Part shown: piece by piece, positions 37,790 to 50,940 of the stretch | How the letters are laid out: each line of letters begins with the position of its first letter | Position numbering within the stretch: position 1 is the first letter of the stretch | Assembly: GCF_029852145.1 (NCBI RefSeq) | Contig: NC_079969.1 | Location: 26,094,459-26,158,458 of the forward strand | Source of the DNA: Microplitis mediator | Taxonomy: Eukaryota; Arthropoda; Insecta; Hymenoptera; Braconidae | DNA length: 64,000 nucleotides | Direction: 5' to 3' | Notes under the pieces: generated by a model | What the model saw: the letters and a program-made list of their open reading frames with translations, nothing else | What the model was told of the DNA's origin: nothing | Databases searched by the model: none | Translations under genes and position numbers: made by a program

Positions 37790-38812
37790 AATCGACGAAA
37801 AATACATTTTAATATGACTGGCTCATTTTAGAACAGGAGTAAGTCATTGATTAAGACGTACGATTATTTTTTAAACGGTAACAAATGCTTTGCTATGCAG
37901 TACATGAAATATATGACTGGTTACTGTTAAAATAGTCGTCGTTCATAGTTCAAGAGTGTACAAACTTCTTAGCACAGCTTTTGTTGCTGTATAGAATGCG
38001 AGAGCTTACTATTTAGCGACAGGAATGGTTACTTATAGATCCTGTAGATCTTATTAATAGGGACAAGATTTTTGCCTTATTTTTGAAATGAGTAGTTCAA
38101 ATTTTTGATATTACGGGGAAAATATCGGTCTTAGTAAAAAAGTTTTCGAACAAAAGTTGTAGGAAATTTAATTTTATTGAAAAAATGTCTCTTATGATTT
38201 TTTTATACGATCAATATTTTCACAGCAATTTAAAAATTAAGATTCATAATGAATGATTCAAAATTCGAGGAATTATGAAAATCTTAATTTTGAAATTACG
38301 GCTTTCTTATTAGTCCTAAGAAAAAATTATAAGAGACATTTTTTTTAGAAAATTGAATTTCCTACAACTTTTGTTTGAAAACTTTTTTCATAAGACCAAT
38401 ATTTTCCCCGTAATATAAAAAATTTCACACCACTAATTATTCATTATTTTTAAATTAACGCAAAAATCCTGGCCCGACTTATTAATCTTCAGAACAGTAT
38501 TTAGTCCTTTTCTGATACGAATAATTACTGACTTCATATGTATCTGAAGTGTCAAGATTACTAAAGACACATATGAAATTAGTAACCGTTCATGTCAGAA
38601 CAGGACCTGAGTACTGTTCTGGAGATCAAATTTAAGTAACCATTTCTGTCACAAAAGTGTAAGTTCTCGCATTCTATACAGCATCAAGAGCTGTACCTAG
38701 AGGTTTGTATACTCTGGTACACAATTGTGGTTACTGTTTAAAAAGTAATATTACGTGACCAATGACTTACTCCTGTTCTAATGTGAATCAGTCAAATTAA
38801 AACGATAATAAT
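37790..38812. mobile_element. Foldback element split by family 5 copy
   Basis: Arms of about 250 bp. Left TAGAACAGGAGTAAGTCATT and GCTGTATAGAATGCGAGAGC match inverses on the right (AATGACTTACTCCTGTTCTA; CTCGCATTCTATACAGC). Between the arms sits the 417-bp family 5 element. No transposase frame. Confidence 0.8.
38059..38475 (-). mobile_element. Family 5 element nested in foldback
   Basis: Reverse-orientation relative of 20271-20873. It starts AGGGACAAGATTTTTGCC and ends CGCAAAAATCCTGGCCC. CTTATTAAT lies directly before the left end (38050-38058) and again two or three bases after the right end, fitting an 8-9 bp target-site duplication typical of hAT elements. Confidence 0.78.
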
Positions 38813-40875
38813 AATTTTGTAGGGAGTAATTGTTGGTCTAATCAGACATTAAATGTATTATTTAATGGGTTATATAAATGACAAGAATAACAACAGCAAC
38901 AACGGAAATAGCACATGTGTCAGAGTGATTTGATATGTCATTGATGTCATTGATGGAAGTGGGTGTGGGTAGAAATAGAATAGAACAAGTTGACATATAA
39001 ATAATTGGCCGGACACGTCGAATAGGAGGTGGTGGGCGAGGGCGAGGGGGTTGCGTCAATGCTGGCCCAATTCCTCGGAAGGGATCGATGATGGGAAACA
39101 AGCTGCGCGACCGAGTGAAAGAGTATGAGAGCCAGCTCTGTGTGCTCAGGGCGGGAATTGAGTTGCGAGAGTTTAAAGGATCAGACAAACTATATATATA
39201 TATATATATATAGCTATATACTGGATTTTAGTTTAAGTTTGTATAGAAAGACAAGACTCCCCTATAGCCGGAAGGACACTTTTAAAATCACAATCTCTCA
39301 CTTGTATTGACTTTTAAGAGCGCGAGCTCCAGCTCCGCTGACAATCCTTTACCTTTATGACTTTTATTACTTTTTTATTTATTATTTATCTTCATAAATA
39401 TTTACTTCCTTATAATTTGAATAAATTTGTTATTTACATCATTTTTCCTTATTCAGTGCCGGCCTTTTGTTTGCGCAACACTCAAAAATAAATTCAAATT
39501 CACATACTTGAGCTCAACAAAATAAAGAAAATATGGAAAACGTTTGACCCTGCGGGCTGACCCAAAACTTCCCTGTTTCCAAGCTGATGTCAGTATGGAT
39601 CTTAACAATAAAAAAAAATTTCGTATGCGTGATTTAGTATCCCGCCGATATTTTTTTGTCTCGAGTAATTAAAAATTAAAAGCTTGTGGGTAAATTTAAA
39701 ATCCGTGTTTACTTTTTAGTAGCATCGTGACGTTGCTTGTTATGAGTAATTTAGTAGGGTCGCGGGTAGTTTTATCTCGTTTAAATCACTAACAATCATG
39801 ACCGAGTATTATTTTATTATTAATAATTATCTCAAGCATAAACTTTGTATAATTAAAAGTAAAAAACTCGAGGGTAATAATTGTGAAATTAACATTAAAA
39901 AATTATTCATTTTATGGGGTCGTGATCTAGATAAAAGTTCGTACACAAAAATGTTTTTAGTTACTTAACTCAACGGGATTATTGGTAATTAAATTAAACT
40001 AAAAGGGCTCCCGCGTAAATATAATTTTTTAAATAAAGTTTACGTCATAATAAGAAGATTTAAAAAGCAAAAATAGAAAGGCTGTAAAAAAAATAAAAGT
40101 AAAAATAAGTCGCGGTACTCTTGAATCATTTTTCTATGGCTTTCTCTTGCACTCCCTTGGTGGCCCAGCTTTTTTTTTTTCTATTTCGATCCTCGAGAGA
40201 ATATGTTCATAGGGATGTGGGGTTTGTAGGGAACTTCTCAAGAGTACCTTGGAGTATTCAATCCAGCACTTGAGAGCTAGAGCTCACGAATGCACCAGAT
40301 ACTACAAGGGCACTCCGACTTGAGCCTTTTTTTACTTGCATTACTTTTTTTTTATTTATAACAATAATAAAATTATTGATAAATGGTTTATTATTTACAA
40401 ATAAATTTAGTACGCGAGTTTTGTGAAACCCAGCAACGAACCACCACTAAAATAAATCAATATTTAATTTCACTGTTATTATTATTAATAGCAAAAAAAA
40501 ATTTATTTGTGCGAAAGTGACAGATCAAACGGCTGCTGGAATTTGTGATAAATCTTGATCCGCAATAATTTTTATGGGCATTCCTATTGCATACTCGAGG
40601 CACTTTAGTGTCCCCTAGCAGAATCAGTTAAATCCAAGAGCAAAAAAATATATTACCAGCCCCGAAATTTCGGTTTTCTCTCCGTTAAATCTGGGCCGCA
40701 TAAATTATTTTAGAATTTTAAATTCAATTCAATTCTACTCTTATCACTTATCCAAAAACTGAACAAGACAAATTTGAATAAAAGCTTTTTAAACGATACA
40801 CAATTCAAATATAAAAAAAGTACGGCTGTAAACTTTTTTTTTTCCACTTGAATTAAAATTCAGTTTCCGTTTTCT
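38813..40875. other. Non-coding stretch
   Basis: No supported gene. A less AT-rich patch lies at about 38870-39330, including a (TA)n run near 39190. A short motif near 39545 (CCTGCGGGCTGACCCAAAAC, then TTCCC) resembles one near 31313 and may mark an old dispersed repeat. Confidence 0.35.
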
Positions 40876-41552
40876 TACACTGTAAAAATTCAACGGGGTA
40901 AGTCCAAGCGGTGTAGGTGTTAAAATTGGCGGTGTTAAATTTCAACACCGAAAGCGGTGTGAAAATAACGCTGCCGCCAGTGAGAATATTCTGTACCGGT
41001 GTTAAAAAAAATTCCCCGGTGTTAAAATAACACCGCCACCGGTGTAAATATTCTGTACCAGTGTCAAAAAAAATTCCCCGGTGTGAAAATAACGCCGCCA
41101 CTAATGTAAATATTCTGTACCGATGTTAAAATATTTTACTTTGTAAATATTTTTACTTACTCGATCACTATACTTGTTAATAAATGATATTTTTTATTAA
41201 TTTTCACTCTCTAAAAATGAATTAGTGAAATTCACGCGAATCAGTGGATACTCACTATTTCTACAGCTATAAATATACCACTAATTCAACCAGTATACCT
41301 ATAGCTGGTTCCCAGTAAATATTCACTAATTTGAAGTGAATTTCACTGATTCATTTTTAGAGAGCATAAAGAACTGAAATTTTTTGTGTTTTATAATCTT
41401 TAAAGTTAGTACTCTAAGCGGACGCAGTTTACCCCGCTTTTACACCGGAATTTTAACACCACCGAATTACGCCTCCTACACCGGTGTAATTTTATTTTAA
41501 CACCGGGCGGAGTTAAAATGAGTCCATTTTTAACACCGCTCTTTTTACAGTA
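40876..41552 (-). mobile_element. GGTGTTAAAA element, copy 2, with nested palindrome
   Basis: Ends TACACTGTAAAAATTC and CTTTTTACAGTA. It is the inverse of 35605-36276 over both outer parts. Inside, 41207-41364, lies a separate palindrome from CTCTCTAAAAATGAATTAGT to TGATTCATTTTTAGAGAG. Confidence 0.75.
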
Positions 41553-43910
41553 AATAAATTTTGCAATATCATTGGAAGAATGATGAAGTTTTTTTTTAGA
41601 GTGAAAGAGATTAAACGAGTAAGGAAATTTGGTAACATTGACTTTTACTACTTGAGATATATATATATATATATATACTCATCAAGTTAGACAGTTGTCA
41701 CCACAACTTCTCGTAGTGAAGGTAATACTTGTAATAGAGTCAGTAGAGAATGTAGAAGTTGTGGATCCAGTGTAAGTAGTAGTGGCAGTAGTAGTAGTTT
41801 ATGCTTAGTCATACTCTTAACTACAGTAACTCAGCAATTCTAATAATTTTATAGCAAACACATTGGATGATAGTAAAGTTAATCCGCCAGCGGTGTGCAG
41901 TTATGTAATAATTACTTTACATATATTGCATTTGTGAAGGAGGGCATTGAGATAAAATATATGTGAGAATATATGTACAGTGTCTATATATAGTTTTATT
42001 GTACGTGAATAAATATATCAATGCAGATACATATCTCGTATATCAGGACACAAGTCGCGAGTACTCTCGATACTCTCTGTTCCACTAGGCTGATTCTTTG
42101 CCCTACATTTCGTACTAAAGGAAGAGCTTCGTGAAAAATAATAAGAAAAATATTTAAAAAATCTAAAGAATGAAAGAAAGGAAGGAAGGAAGAAAAGATA
42201 TATATAACATTTCTAAGAGACATCAATTTTTTATTGATAGAAATAAAAAGTATCTGGATTTTATGTGCATATAAATTTTTTTTCTTATTTGTGATTTTAA
42301 AAAAAAGATTTGGAAAAATTTGATAAAAAAAATTTTTGAGATTGAAATGGAAAGTTTTGAGGCTGGTTCGCGGGGTCGATTGTTTTCTACAATTTTATTT
42401 TTTAATTTCGGGGGTTAAATAGAGCGTAAAATAATTTTGGTTGTGGGAGTAAAAAAAAAATTAAAAAATTGTGATAAAGTAACGGTGGCTTGGAGTTGAC
42501 GCCTCGTGCGAGGGGATTCAACTCTAGATTGTGGGATGATGACGAGAAATCCGTTAAATCGGCGGGTAAAGTTTTAAGTTAGCACGACTACCTGGCGTTG
42601 GCTTTTCTGGGCATAAAGTGCACGCGATCAGGTGCACAACGCGGCTCAAAAAAAAACAAAAATAATATAAGAGTAGAAAAAAAACAACGTAAGCGAGAAG
42701 AAACCGGAGATCTTGGATTGCATTGTGAAAATCCTCGGATTTACTACAGGATTTATACTCTCCTTTATTTTTTACGAGTAAAAATATAAAACTATTTATT
42801 TTTTTTAATTTTTAATATTTCAAATTAAATCCCTTAGTGATTTTTTTTTATAGACATTGTAAAAATAAAAGGTTTTCAAATTAAAATTTACATGAATTAT
42901 TGAGTAATCTATATATTTACCACCGTGATCGAGTGAACTGGTTCATCTTAATTAATGACAATCAGTCCAAACTTTATAAACGAGCATATAAATAAAGAAA
43001 TGTCTCCGAACAATTGGGTCACTATTATTTATTAAAACAATAAATATACGAACGGTTCTATCTAAATCGAACAAAAATAATTTTATTATCACATTAAATA
43101 TTATCAATTTAAAAAATATTTATTGTACAATTAAAAAAATACGACTCAATATCAAGATATTTTTTATTATTATTATTAATCAAAAAAAAAAAAAAAAAAA
43201 ATGGATTACACAGGTTGTTAAAATTGATTGCCCCAGAGTCTAAGCGGATGTACTCTCGAAGTTCGTTACCGCTTTGGTAGAATCACCAAAACTCTCTCCA
43301 AGTACTGAGTGACATGCGAATTCGATTTGTATCGTATACTAGATAGAGACATCCCTATTCCTAACTATTATATATATATATATATTCTATACATTTTGTT
43401 TCTCGTGTATTGATATCACTTTATACTCAACAGTGAGCTGTTATGCATGAATATGTATAGAATATATATATAGAATAGAGAGATGGTTGATATGGTTACA
43501 TGGAGTAGGTTGTAGACCGTGGGCTGACAGAAGGATAACGTACATTCTCTATAGCACATCATGCTACAGTGTACTACTATATTGTGTCTGTGTATAGATA
43601 GCATTAGAGTTCACATCACACAGAGCGTTGTGTGATGTATGTGTGGCACATGTGCGTTACGTCGTTTTATCCACTTGTCACGTGTGTGTCCACTTTACTG
43701 TTGTCTCATGTGCTTATGGTCCCTTCAACTGTTTCGTGTCTATCTCTTGTCAACTATTGTCTTTTTTTGTAATTCTCACACGAGTTTTCAATTTTTAATT
43801 TTAAATTTCCCGCCAAAAATTCAAATTTTCAAAAATTTGAATATTTGTTTTTTCAATCCTAAAAAATTCTTCTGTTTATTTCCAAGATGATGTCAAAAAG
43901 TATATATATA
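41553..43910. other. Non-coding stretch
   Basis: No exon supported. Less AT-rich islands occur near 41690-41830, 42480-42740 and 43200-43760. There is an A-run around 43183-43200. Confidence 0.35.
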
Positions 43911-43915
43911 CATTC

Positions 43916-44019
<104 letters not shown>

Positions 44020-45199
44020 GATAGGTTTAATACTTATCAATTTTTTTTTTTTTTTTAACAACTGGATTAAAAAATAAATAAATATGTATGAATTCCTATC
44101 GATAATTAATATGGATAATGAAATATATATATATATAGTTCTAATGAAATGGATAAGCTGTTAATTAAAAATATATATATTATTCGTCGGATGTAAATTA
44201 ATATAATATTTTGGGCAATAATAATAATAATTATCGGTATTTATTAATTGATGTTGATTATTATAAGTTATGATAATGATAACAATAATAATATATGTAT
44301 GCATATATATCTATATATGAAATTTTAGTACATAGAGGTCAACCGTTAGCCGTTTCCGTTGGCCGTCAATTCTGGTTCACAGTACGAGTGGATTACTCGT
44401 GCGAGAGCACTGGGAATCGTTTTACAGATCAATTGCTCGGAAATTTTCGGTGGGTTCATGTGTTCCATTCCCTCAAAATCGTTGTATCAAACCTCAGTCA
44501 ATATCCAACAAAATTTATATTTATATTTATATATTTATATACTGCCCAGAAAAATAACGAATTTGGTTTTTAATATTTATTTTTTTTTTGGTATAAATAT
44601 TTATGACTTTTTTTTTAAATATTCAAATTATTTTTCGTGCCGTAAAATTTTTTAGTTACCAATAAATTTAAATGCCTAGAATATTATTTTTGGGGAATTA
44701 AAATTTTTAATACTTTTTATTTTGCTGGTACTGGTAAGGAGTAAAATAAAGTAGTGAACTCGTTGATTATGCGGGCGGGTGCAAGGAGAACACAGAGTGT
44801 TGGCTCAAATCCTTTTTATTCTTGGCAGCCCTCGCTGCGTACGCGGAGGCCAATGAAAGAGGAGGCTATTATTTTTAGTGTACGCCGCAACGCAAACAGA
44901 TCGAAGAAATGAGATATTTCTGACAATAAAAAAAATTTAAAAATATTAATGAGAAAATGAGAAAGAGAGGAACAAGTCCACTTACAGCCCTTCAAATTCT
45001 TGTTGAGGTTAAACTACTGGAAAATTACTGTTTTGCTTACCCAGAGGATATATGTATGTATACATCGTAATAGCAAACGTGCTGGTGAGCATCAGCCCTC
45101 TAGGGGATACTCAAGAGTTTAAGGTGTCCTTTCTAAACACTTTTTGTTTAAAAATAATAATAATAACTTCTTTTTTTTTAAATTATCTACTACACAAAA

Positions 45200-46245
45200 A
45201 AAAGGATTTTTTGGCGCCAAAAAATTTTACTTGCCCACAGAAATGTTTTTTTACTATGAATTAAGAATGAAAATTTTCCTACCCGCATGAAAAAATATAT
45301 ATGTCGAAAATGTACGTGACGTATATGTGATATATACAAAATATATGTACGCAAAAAAAATATACGTCAAATATATTTTCAGTTATATGTTGATATAAAT
45401 GTATGCATGTATGATTTCATAGATGTCAGGATATACGTAGAATATATAAGAAATATATGCAGACATATATTTTCTCATATACGTCAATGTATATATCTGC
45501 ATATATATAAAAATGTACGAAAGTATATATCTCAATGTATGTATCAACATATATGTAAATATATATCTCAACATATATACAGCTATATATACTCACATAT
45601 ATATTAATCGATATAGAAACATATATATTTACATGTATGCAAACATATATGTTCATATATATGCAAATATATATTGACATATATTTCAACATATTTGTTA
45701 CAATATCACAAACTTACATGAATTTTTTTAATTTTCAATACCTGAAATCCCTAGTGATGAAAATTTCTCGGACTTTACTCTGAAAAACTCTGTAAAAGTC
45801 TAGAGAATATATGTGGGTATACATACAAACATATATGAAAAAATATATGTCTGCATATATTTGTATATATATGTTCGTATATACACAAATATGTAAGTCA
45901 AAATATATTTAGTATATATGTAAAAATTTATGTAAAAATATATTTTTATATATATATAAACATATATGTAAAAATATATGTTGGCGTATATGTAAAATAT
46001 ATATGAGAATATATGCAAACATATATGCAGTCTTATACATAAACATATATGTAACCATGTATGCGCACATATAATTTAATGCAAAAAAAATATATGTCAA
46101 AATATATATTTCTATATTTGACATATATTTATGAGTATATTTTTCACATATATATTTTTCCATGCGGGTAGTCCTTAGGAAATTTTTTTTTTTTCAATTC
46201 ATTCAAAATATTTTTGGCGCCAAAAATTTTTTTGTCTCTGCGGTG
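45200..46245. mobile_element. Inverted-repeat element with ATATATGT minisatellite core
   Basis: Left flank contains TTTTTTGGCGCCAAAAAA and CCTACCCGCATGAAAAAA; right flank contains the inverses TTTTTCCATGCGGGTAG and TTTTTGGCGCCAAAAATT. Between them (about 45290-46160) is a degenerate array of short units built on CATATATG(T/C)AAA, interrupted once near 45705-45800. Open frames here are repeat artefacts. Confidence 0.75.
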
Positions 46246-47589
46246 GAAATTTAAATTTCAAATGTAAAAAATAAAAAATGATATTTTTTATAAATATCAT
46301 TAATATTAAATTCATATAAATTACAGATAAAAAAAAGAAGATATATTATAAAAATATATGTCAAGACATTAAAATATTCCATTAGTTATATTCATGTTAG
46401 TGACAAGTAAATGCATCTGATAAGAAAGAAAAATTTCTTATTATTATATCACACTTAATTTAACAACTGAAATTACCAATAAAAATTTTTCTTCCTGCAG
46501 ACAATTTATTGCATTCAGAGCTCAAAGTATGAGCGCTAATGAAACAGTAAAAGAAAATAAATTATTCTCATTATTTTATTTCATCGAATTGATTTTGCTT
46601 GTAGAGACATTCGAATAGTTGAGTGGTCAAGTAGAAACGGTCATGCGACTTTTATTTTTTTATCCACGCCGTCAAGAGACAGACAATGACAGTTCACTAC
46701 TACACTTTTTTCGCAAACAAATATTTTTTTACGACATGAATTGAGATATATTGCCGACAATAAATGCTCTATTTAATAGTCGAGGGAACAAACCGGTGAA
46801 TTTTATCAGTTAACTTAATCATTAGACTATTAAATTATCAGTCTCGACAGCTAAAAATAATCAATCACTATTATCAACTATAAATCCCGATATTATTATT
46901 TTATTAATTAATTAACTAAAATCATTTATTATCATTATCAAAGAATTTGACGTCTAGGGACCGGAGCGGAGATGGGAAAAATATTAAATTAAGCTTATTA
47001 ATGAATAAAAAAATATCAAAGTATAGAAGAATGTCAAAAAAAGTGTAATGATAATCGGGAAGATAAAAGAGTGCATATAGACATAGACATATATATATAT
47101 GGAGTGAATCGAGGAGAGAAGCGATTGGACTTTCATCAGACAATTGATCCTTTGAATGGAGATCCCGAGGATACTCAGACACTTTCAAGTATGGGTAGTC
47201 GAACGGCGAATAGTCACACAAGGCGATAAGAGCTCGGAGAGACCAGATACCAGGGAGCAGATGAGGAGAGACCGAGTGCTGATGCTAAGGTTTAGGGAAC
47301 TGAGATGAAACACGTTATAGTAGGACGATAATGCGAATAGCCGAGTGGATAATACTCCTTAAATGAAGGTATTGGATATATATAACAGTAAGATCATTAT
47401 ATTCTACGAGAACAAAGTCTTTTCTATCCCGATATCATTCTCAAACTCAATTATCACTTACTCTACATATATACTCAGCTCTTTTATGTAATATATATAA
47501 TGATAATAATATAAGTATATAATTTATTATTTAGTACAGAGAAAAAAAAAAATTTTTTACTGTTAACTTTTTGGCGCGAAAATTTTATT
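46246..47589. other. Non-coding stretch with complex island
   Basis: No coding exon supported. A less AT-rich, purine-rich patch lies about 46940-47480. Confidence 0.35.
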
Positions 47590-48004
47590 TGAATTTAAAT
47601 TCACTCGGATTTCCGGAGGTTTAGAAAAAAATCACTCCGCATACGGAGTAAATAAGGAGTTTTTTTTTCAGCAGTGATTTTCGAGTGATCTGGATTTTAT
47701 TTACATCTGCATTTTCTCTGATTCGGAGTTTTTATATTAAAATAAAATGATACTGAAGTTAGCCGACGTCTAATAATTTTTTGATTTTTTTTTAACGGTG
47801 AATTATAAAAAAAAAAAATATTCAGAAAAATTGCACCTGTAGTTTTTTAAATTTTCTACATGTGCATATTTTTAGTTTTTGATTTTTTTGTAATTGATTT
47901 GTTGAAAAAAAAATCTGAAAATTACTAATTGTCTGCTAACTTCAAGATCATAAAATAAACTCCCCTTCGGAGTAAACTTCACTCCGCAAATTTTTTACGG
48001 CGTA
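47590..48004. mobile_element. ACTCCG-type element interrupted by MITE family 1
   Basis: Family 3: left half TCACTCCGCATACGGAGTAA, right end ACTCCGCAAATTTTTTACGG then CGTA. The two halves are separated by the family 1 copy at 47747-47951. Confidence 0.75.
47747..47951. mobile_element. hAT-like MITE, family 1, nested
   Basis: A 205-bp palindrome, ATGATACTGAAGTTAGCC to TGCTAACTTCAAGATCAT, with inner GCACCTGTAG / CTACATGTGC. An exact 8-bp duplication AAAATAAA lies at 47739-47746 and 47952-47959. Other ACTCCG elements in the window have a single equivalent of this site, which supports the insertion. Confidence 0.9.
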
Positions 48005-50032
48005 TGAATTGAAAACAAACATTTTCTTGAAGGAGAAAATTTTTCCTCATTCAATGAAATTTTTTTTTTTTATAATTTAATTTATAATTCAAAATATTTC
48101 TTATGTCAAAAAATTCTTTTTTTCTGTGTACTCGAGTCAAAAAAATAACTTAAGTTTGACTTTCTGACTTAAATTAATACTAAGTAGGTTAAGTTAGCCA
48201 ACAGTAAGTAGAAAATTGATGAAAAAAACTTAATTTTGACTCCCTAGTATCCATTTGAGTATAAAAAGTTAAATTCTCGTTATTTTTTTGACCCGTAATA
48301 GCCTTAATTTAAAATATCAATACCTATCCATTAATATTGATTGATTAATTAACTTAAAAGCTTTATAAATATTTTCAATAAATTAAAATCTTACTAATTA
48401 ATTAAAAAGCTTGATAATTAATTTTTTAAATTACTCAGGATCAGTTTTAAATTATAATTCCGCTCTTCGGATGTTACAACTCAGGGGTTAAAAATTTTAA
48501 AACTTGTTAACTTTAATTAGACATTAATTATTTTTTTCGGCTCTAAATTACTCGGGTTTTAATTCTAAATAATTGACCGATGAAGAGAAAGAAGACTTGA
48601 GTAGGGTAAAGAGTTATGAACCCCAGTTAACTGTTTCAAAGAAACCATTACGTAGGTGAGGTCCTAAGTAATTTAATTCACAAGCTTAATTATAAATTAA
48701 CATTTAATTACATCATGTACGAGCATTTGATATTAATAATAAATATCATCAGTTAGCTTATTATCATTAATTATTTTTTTTTTATTATAAATAAAATTAA
48801 TCAGCCGACAATAAATCCCAAGGGCGGAATAATTATAATAAAGGTCTTGGTAATTATTGCAATGCATTTAATAATTATTATCAACTCGACAATTATTTCA
48901 AATTGCACCGTAATTGCGTTCAAGTGCTACGCAAAATTATTATTATTATCAAAGTTACCAGGTGTTAAAGCTTAAGTATTTATAGATTAAACCCCTTAGT
49001 AATCAATAAAGTAAATAAATAATAAATTATTAAAAATAAAAGATAATAAATAAATATAATGTGATATTTCACGAGTTTGATTAAACTTTTTTCCGGTTGA
49101 TTCTTCTCCGATTTGTCATGTGCGATTAATCGCAGCACGTGTGATAATATCGCGGGTGTAAATTATATGCAGTGTAAGAGTGTAGTATGTAGATGGAGTA
49201 TAATAGCCGGGAGAGAGATGAAAAATGAGAGGAACGAGCCAACGTCTCCACATCCTTCTCGTTCTCCTTCTCGCTCTAGCTCTTACCCGCTCATCTACTC
49301 ATAAACGCGCATGACTTACGACATCGATAGCCATTGCAAACCTCCACAGAATAGTATATATTTATAGGGTACGTGTTTCGTTAGCTTTTCACAAATCATG
49401 TTTACCCTTTAATAAATCCTGTAACTATTCGACTGCGTCTGCAATAATTTACAGAAAGATTTTTGAATAATAATTATTATTATCTCACTTTCGTAACAGA
49501 AATTTTAAGTAAAAAATAATTAGCGACTGTCTTGATATTTTAATTTCGATTGAACCCTTGGTTTTAGAGAATGGATTTATAATGATAGCAAATTGTTTGT
49601 TGCACTGAAAAATGGCTTATAACTGTAACGAAACTGTTGTATTACAATAGAAAAATTTGTTAAAGTAACAAAAGGAATTTGTAATCATAAGCTGAGATTA
49701 CTCATGGTAACAAATGCCGGCTGGGAAATCGCCGATATTTTTATTATTGATATCATGTATTCTCATAACAAGTCTACTTTTTAATTACGACGCAATTTCA
49801 TCTGTTACTACATGGCGAGAAATTTACCGAGGATTTGTTCCTATTTGCTTATGGAAATTTTTCCTATGAGTATAGTAATCATCACAATAATTTTGCTACC
49901 ACGCGATATGGGAACTGTTACCTTAATGGTGGACATTGTTCCCAAGGCGATGGAAACTTTTCCCAGAAATTATGGGCCTATATCCTAGAATTTCAAGTAA
50001 TTATTACCATAACTGTATGGGATGATATTTCA
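48005..50032. other. Non-coding stretch
   Basis: AT-rich, no supported gene. A higher-complexity patch is at about 49080-49330. From 49600 to 50030 there is a segment with repeated GTTAC/GTAAC themes that may be a decayed element. Confidence 0.35.
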
Positions 50033-50584
50033 TACACCTTAAAAAATTTCGGTGTTAAAATGGACCCGGAGAACTCTACACGGCCGTGTAGTATGAAATA
50101 ACGGTGTAAATTTTCCATCCGTGTAATTTTAATACGGTGTAATCTACTTTTTTTACACCATTCCGTGTTATTAAATAGTATTTTGAACATTTCAATATTT
50201 TTATTATTAATTTTCATGAGTGAGAATATAGCAGGCATCAGAAACATTTAAAATTCCTAATGAATAAAGTATATAATTATTAAAATAAAATGCGCATTTA
50301 AAAAATTTTAAAATTAATAAGTGCATTTTTTATAAATATCATTTTTTTAATTATATGCTCTATTTAATTACAGTTTTAAATTTCTGTGATGTCTGCTACA
50401 TTCACACTCATTAATTTTCTTAACGCAAAATTATCATGAATTATACATATATATGTTTGGCGGTGTAAAAATTTTTAATTCACACCGTCTAAATTTAACA
50501 CCGAATTTGGTGTAATTTTAACACCAAAATTTTTACACCGAGACATTTACACTACACCAGGTCCAAATAATTTTTTACAGTGTA
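50033..50584. mobile_element. CACTGTAAAAAAT-ended element with GGTGTTAAAA core
   Basis: Left TACACCTTAAAAAATTTCGG, right AATTTTTTACAGTGTA. The core contains GGTGTTAAAATGG, AACACCGAATTTGGTG and similar. It is interrupted by the family 2 MITE at 50216-50411. Confidence 0.75.
50216..50411. mobile_element. hAT-like MITE, family 2, nested
   Basis: A 196-bp palindrome, ATGAGTGAGAATATAGCAGG to CTGCTACATTCACACTCAT. An exact 8-bp duplication TAATTTTC lies at 50208-50215 and 50412-50419. Confidence 0.9.
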
Positions 50585-50591
50585 CACGTAC

Positions 50592-50912
50592 TACACAGTA
50601 AAAAATATTGTGTATCTGTGTTAAAAACGGTCCGTGTTAAAATTTTTGGGTTGATTATTTTGTGTCAAATCAACACAATTCTTTGTGTTACTTTAAAATT
50701 TTCAATCGATTTATTCTTCAACACTTTAAAAGTGTTACTTAGTATAAAAATCGATATTATCAACATTTATTAAGTGTTACTTTAACATCATCACAAAAAA
50801 AGTGTTGAAATTCAACACAAATAGTCTGTGTTGAAAAATAACACAAATATTGTGTGGACCGTTTCTAACATACAGATTGTCTTGATTTTAACACAATATT
50901 TTTTACTGTGTA
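50592..50912. mobile_element. MITE with TACACAGTAAAAAATATTGT ends
   Basis: The terminal 22 bases at each side are perfect inverted copies, TACACAGTAAAAAATATTGT plus GT. The core is built on TGTGTTAAAA / TTAACACA motifs. Terminal TA on both sides fits a TA target duplication as in mariner/Tc1-type MITEs (inference). Confidence 0.85.
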
Positions 50913-50940
50913 GGAACAGTTACTATAAATTTCTCTCCTC

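Noticed and set aside
45383..46163. Several Tyr/Ile-rich open frames on both strands
   Set aside because: Produced by the ATATATGT minisatellite; no protein-like composition.
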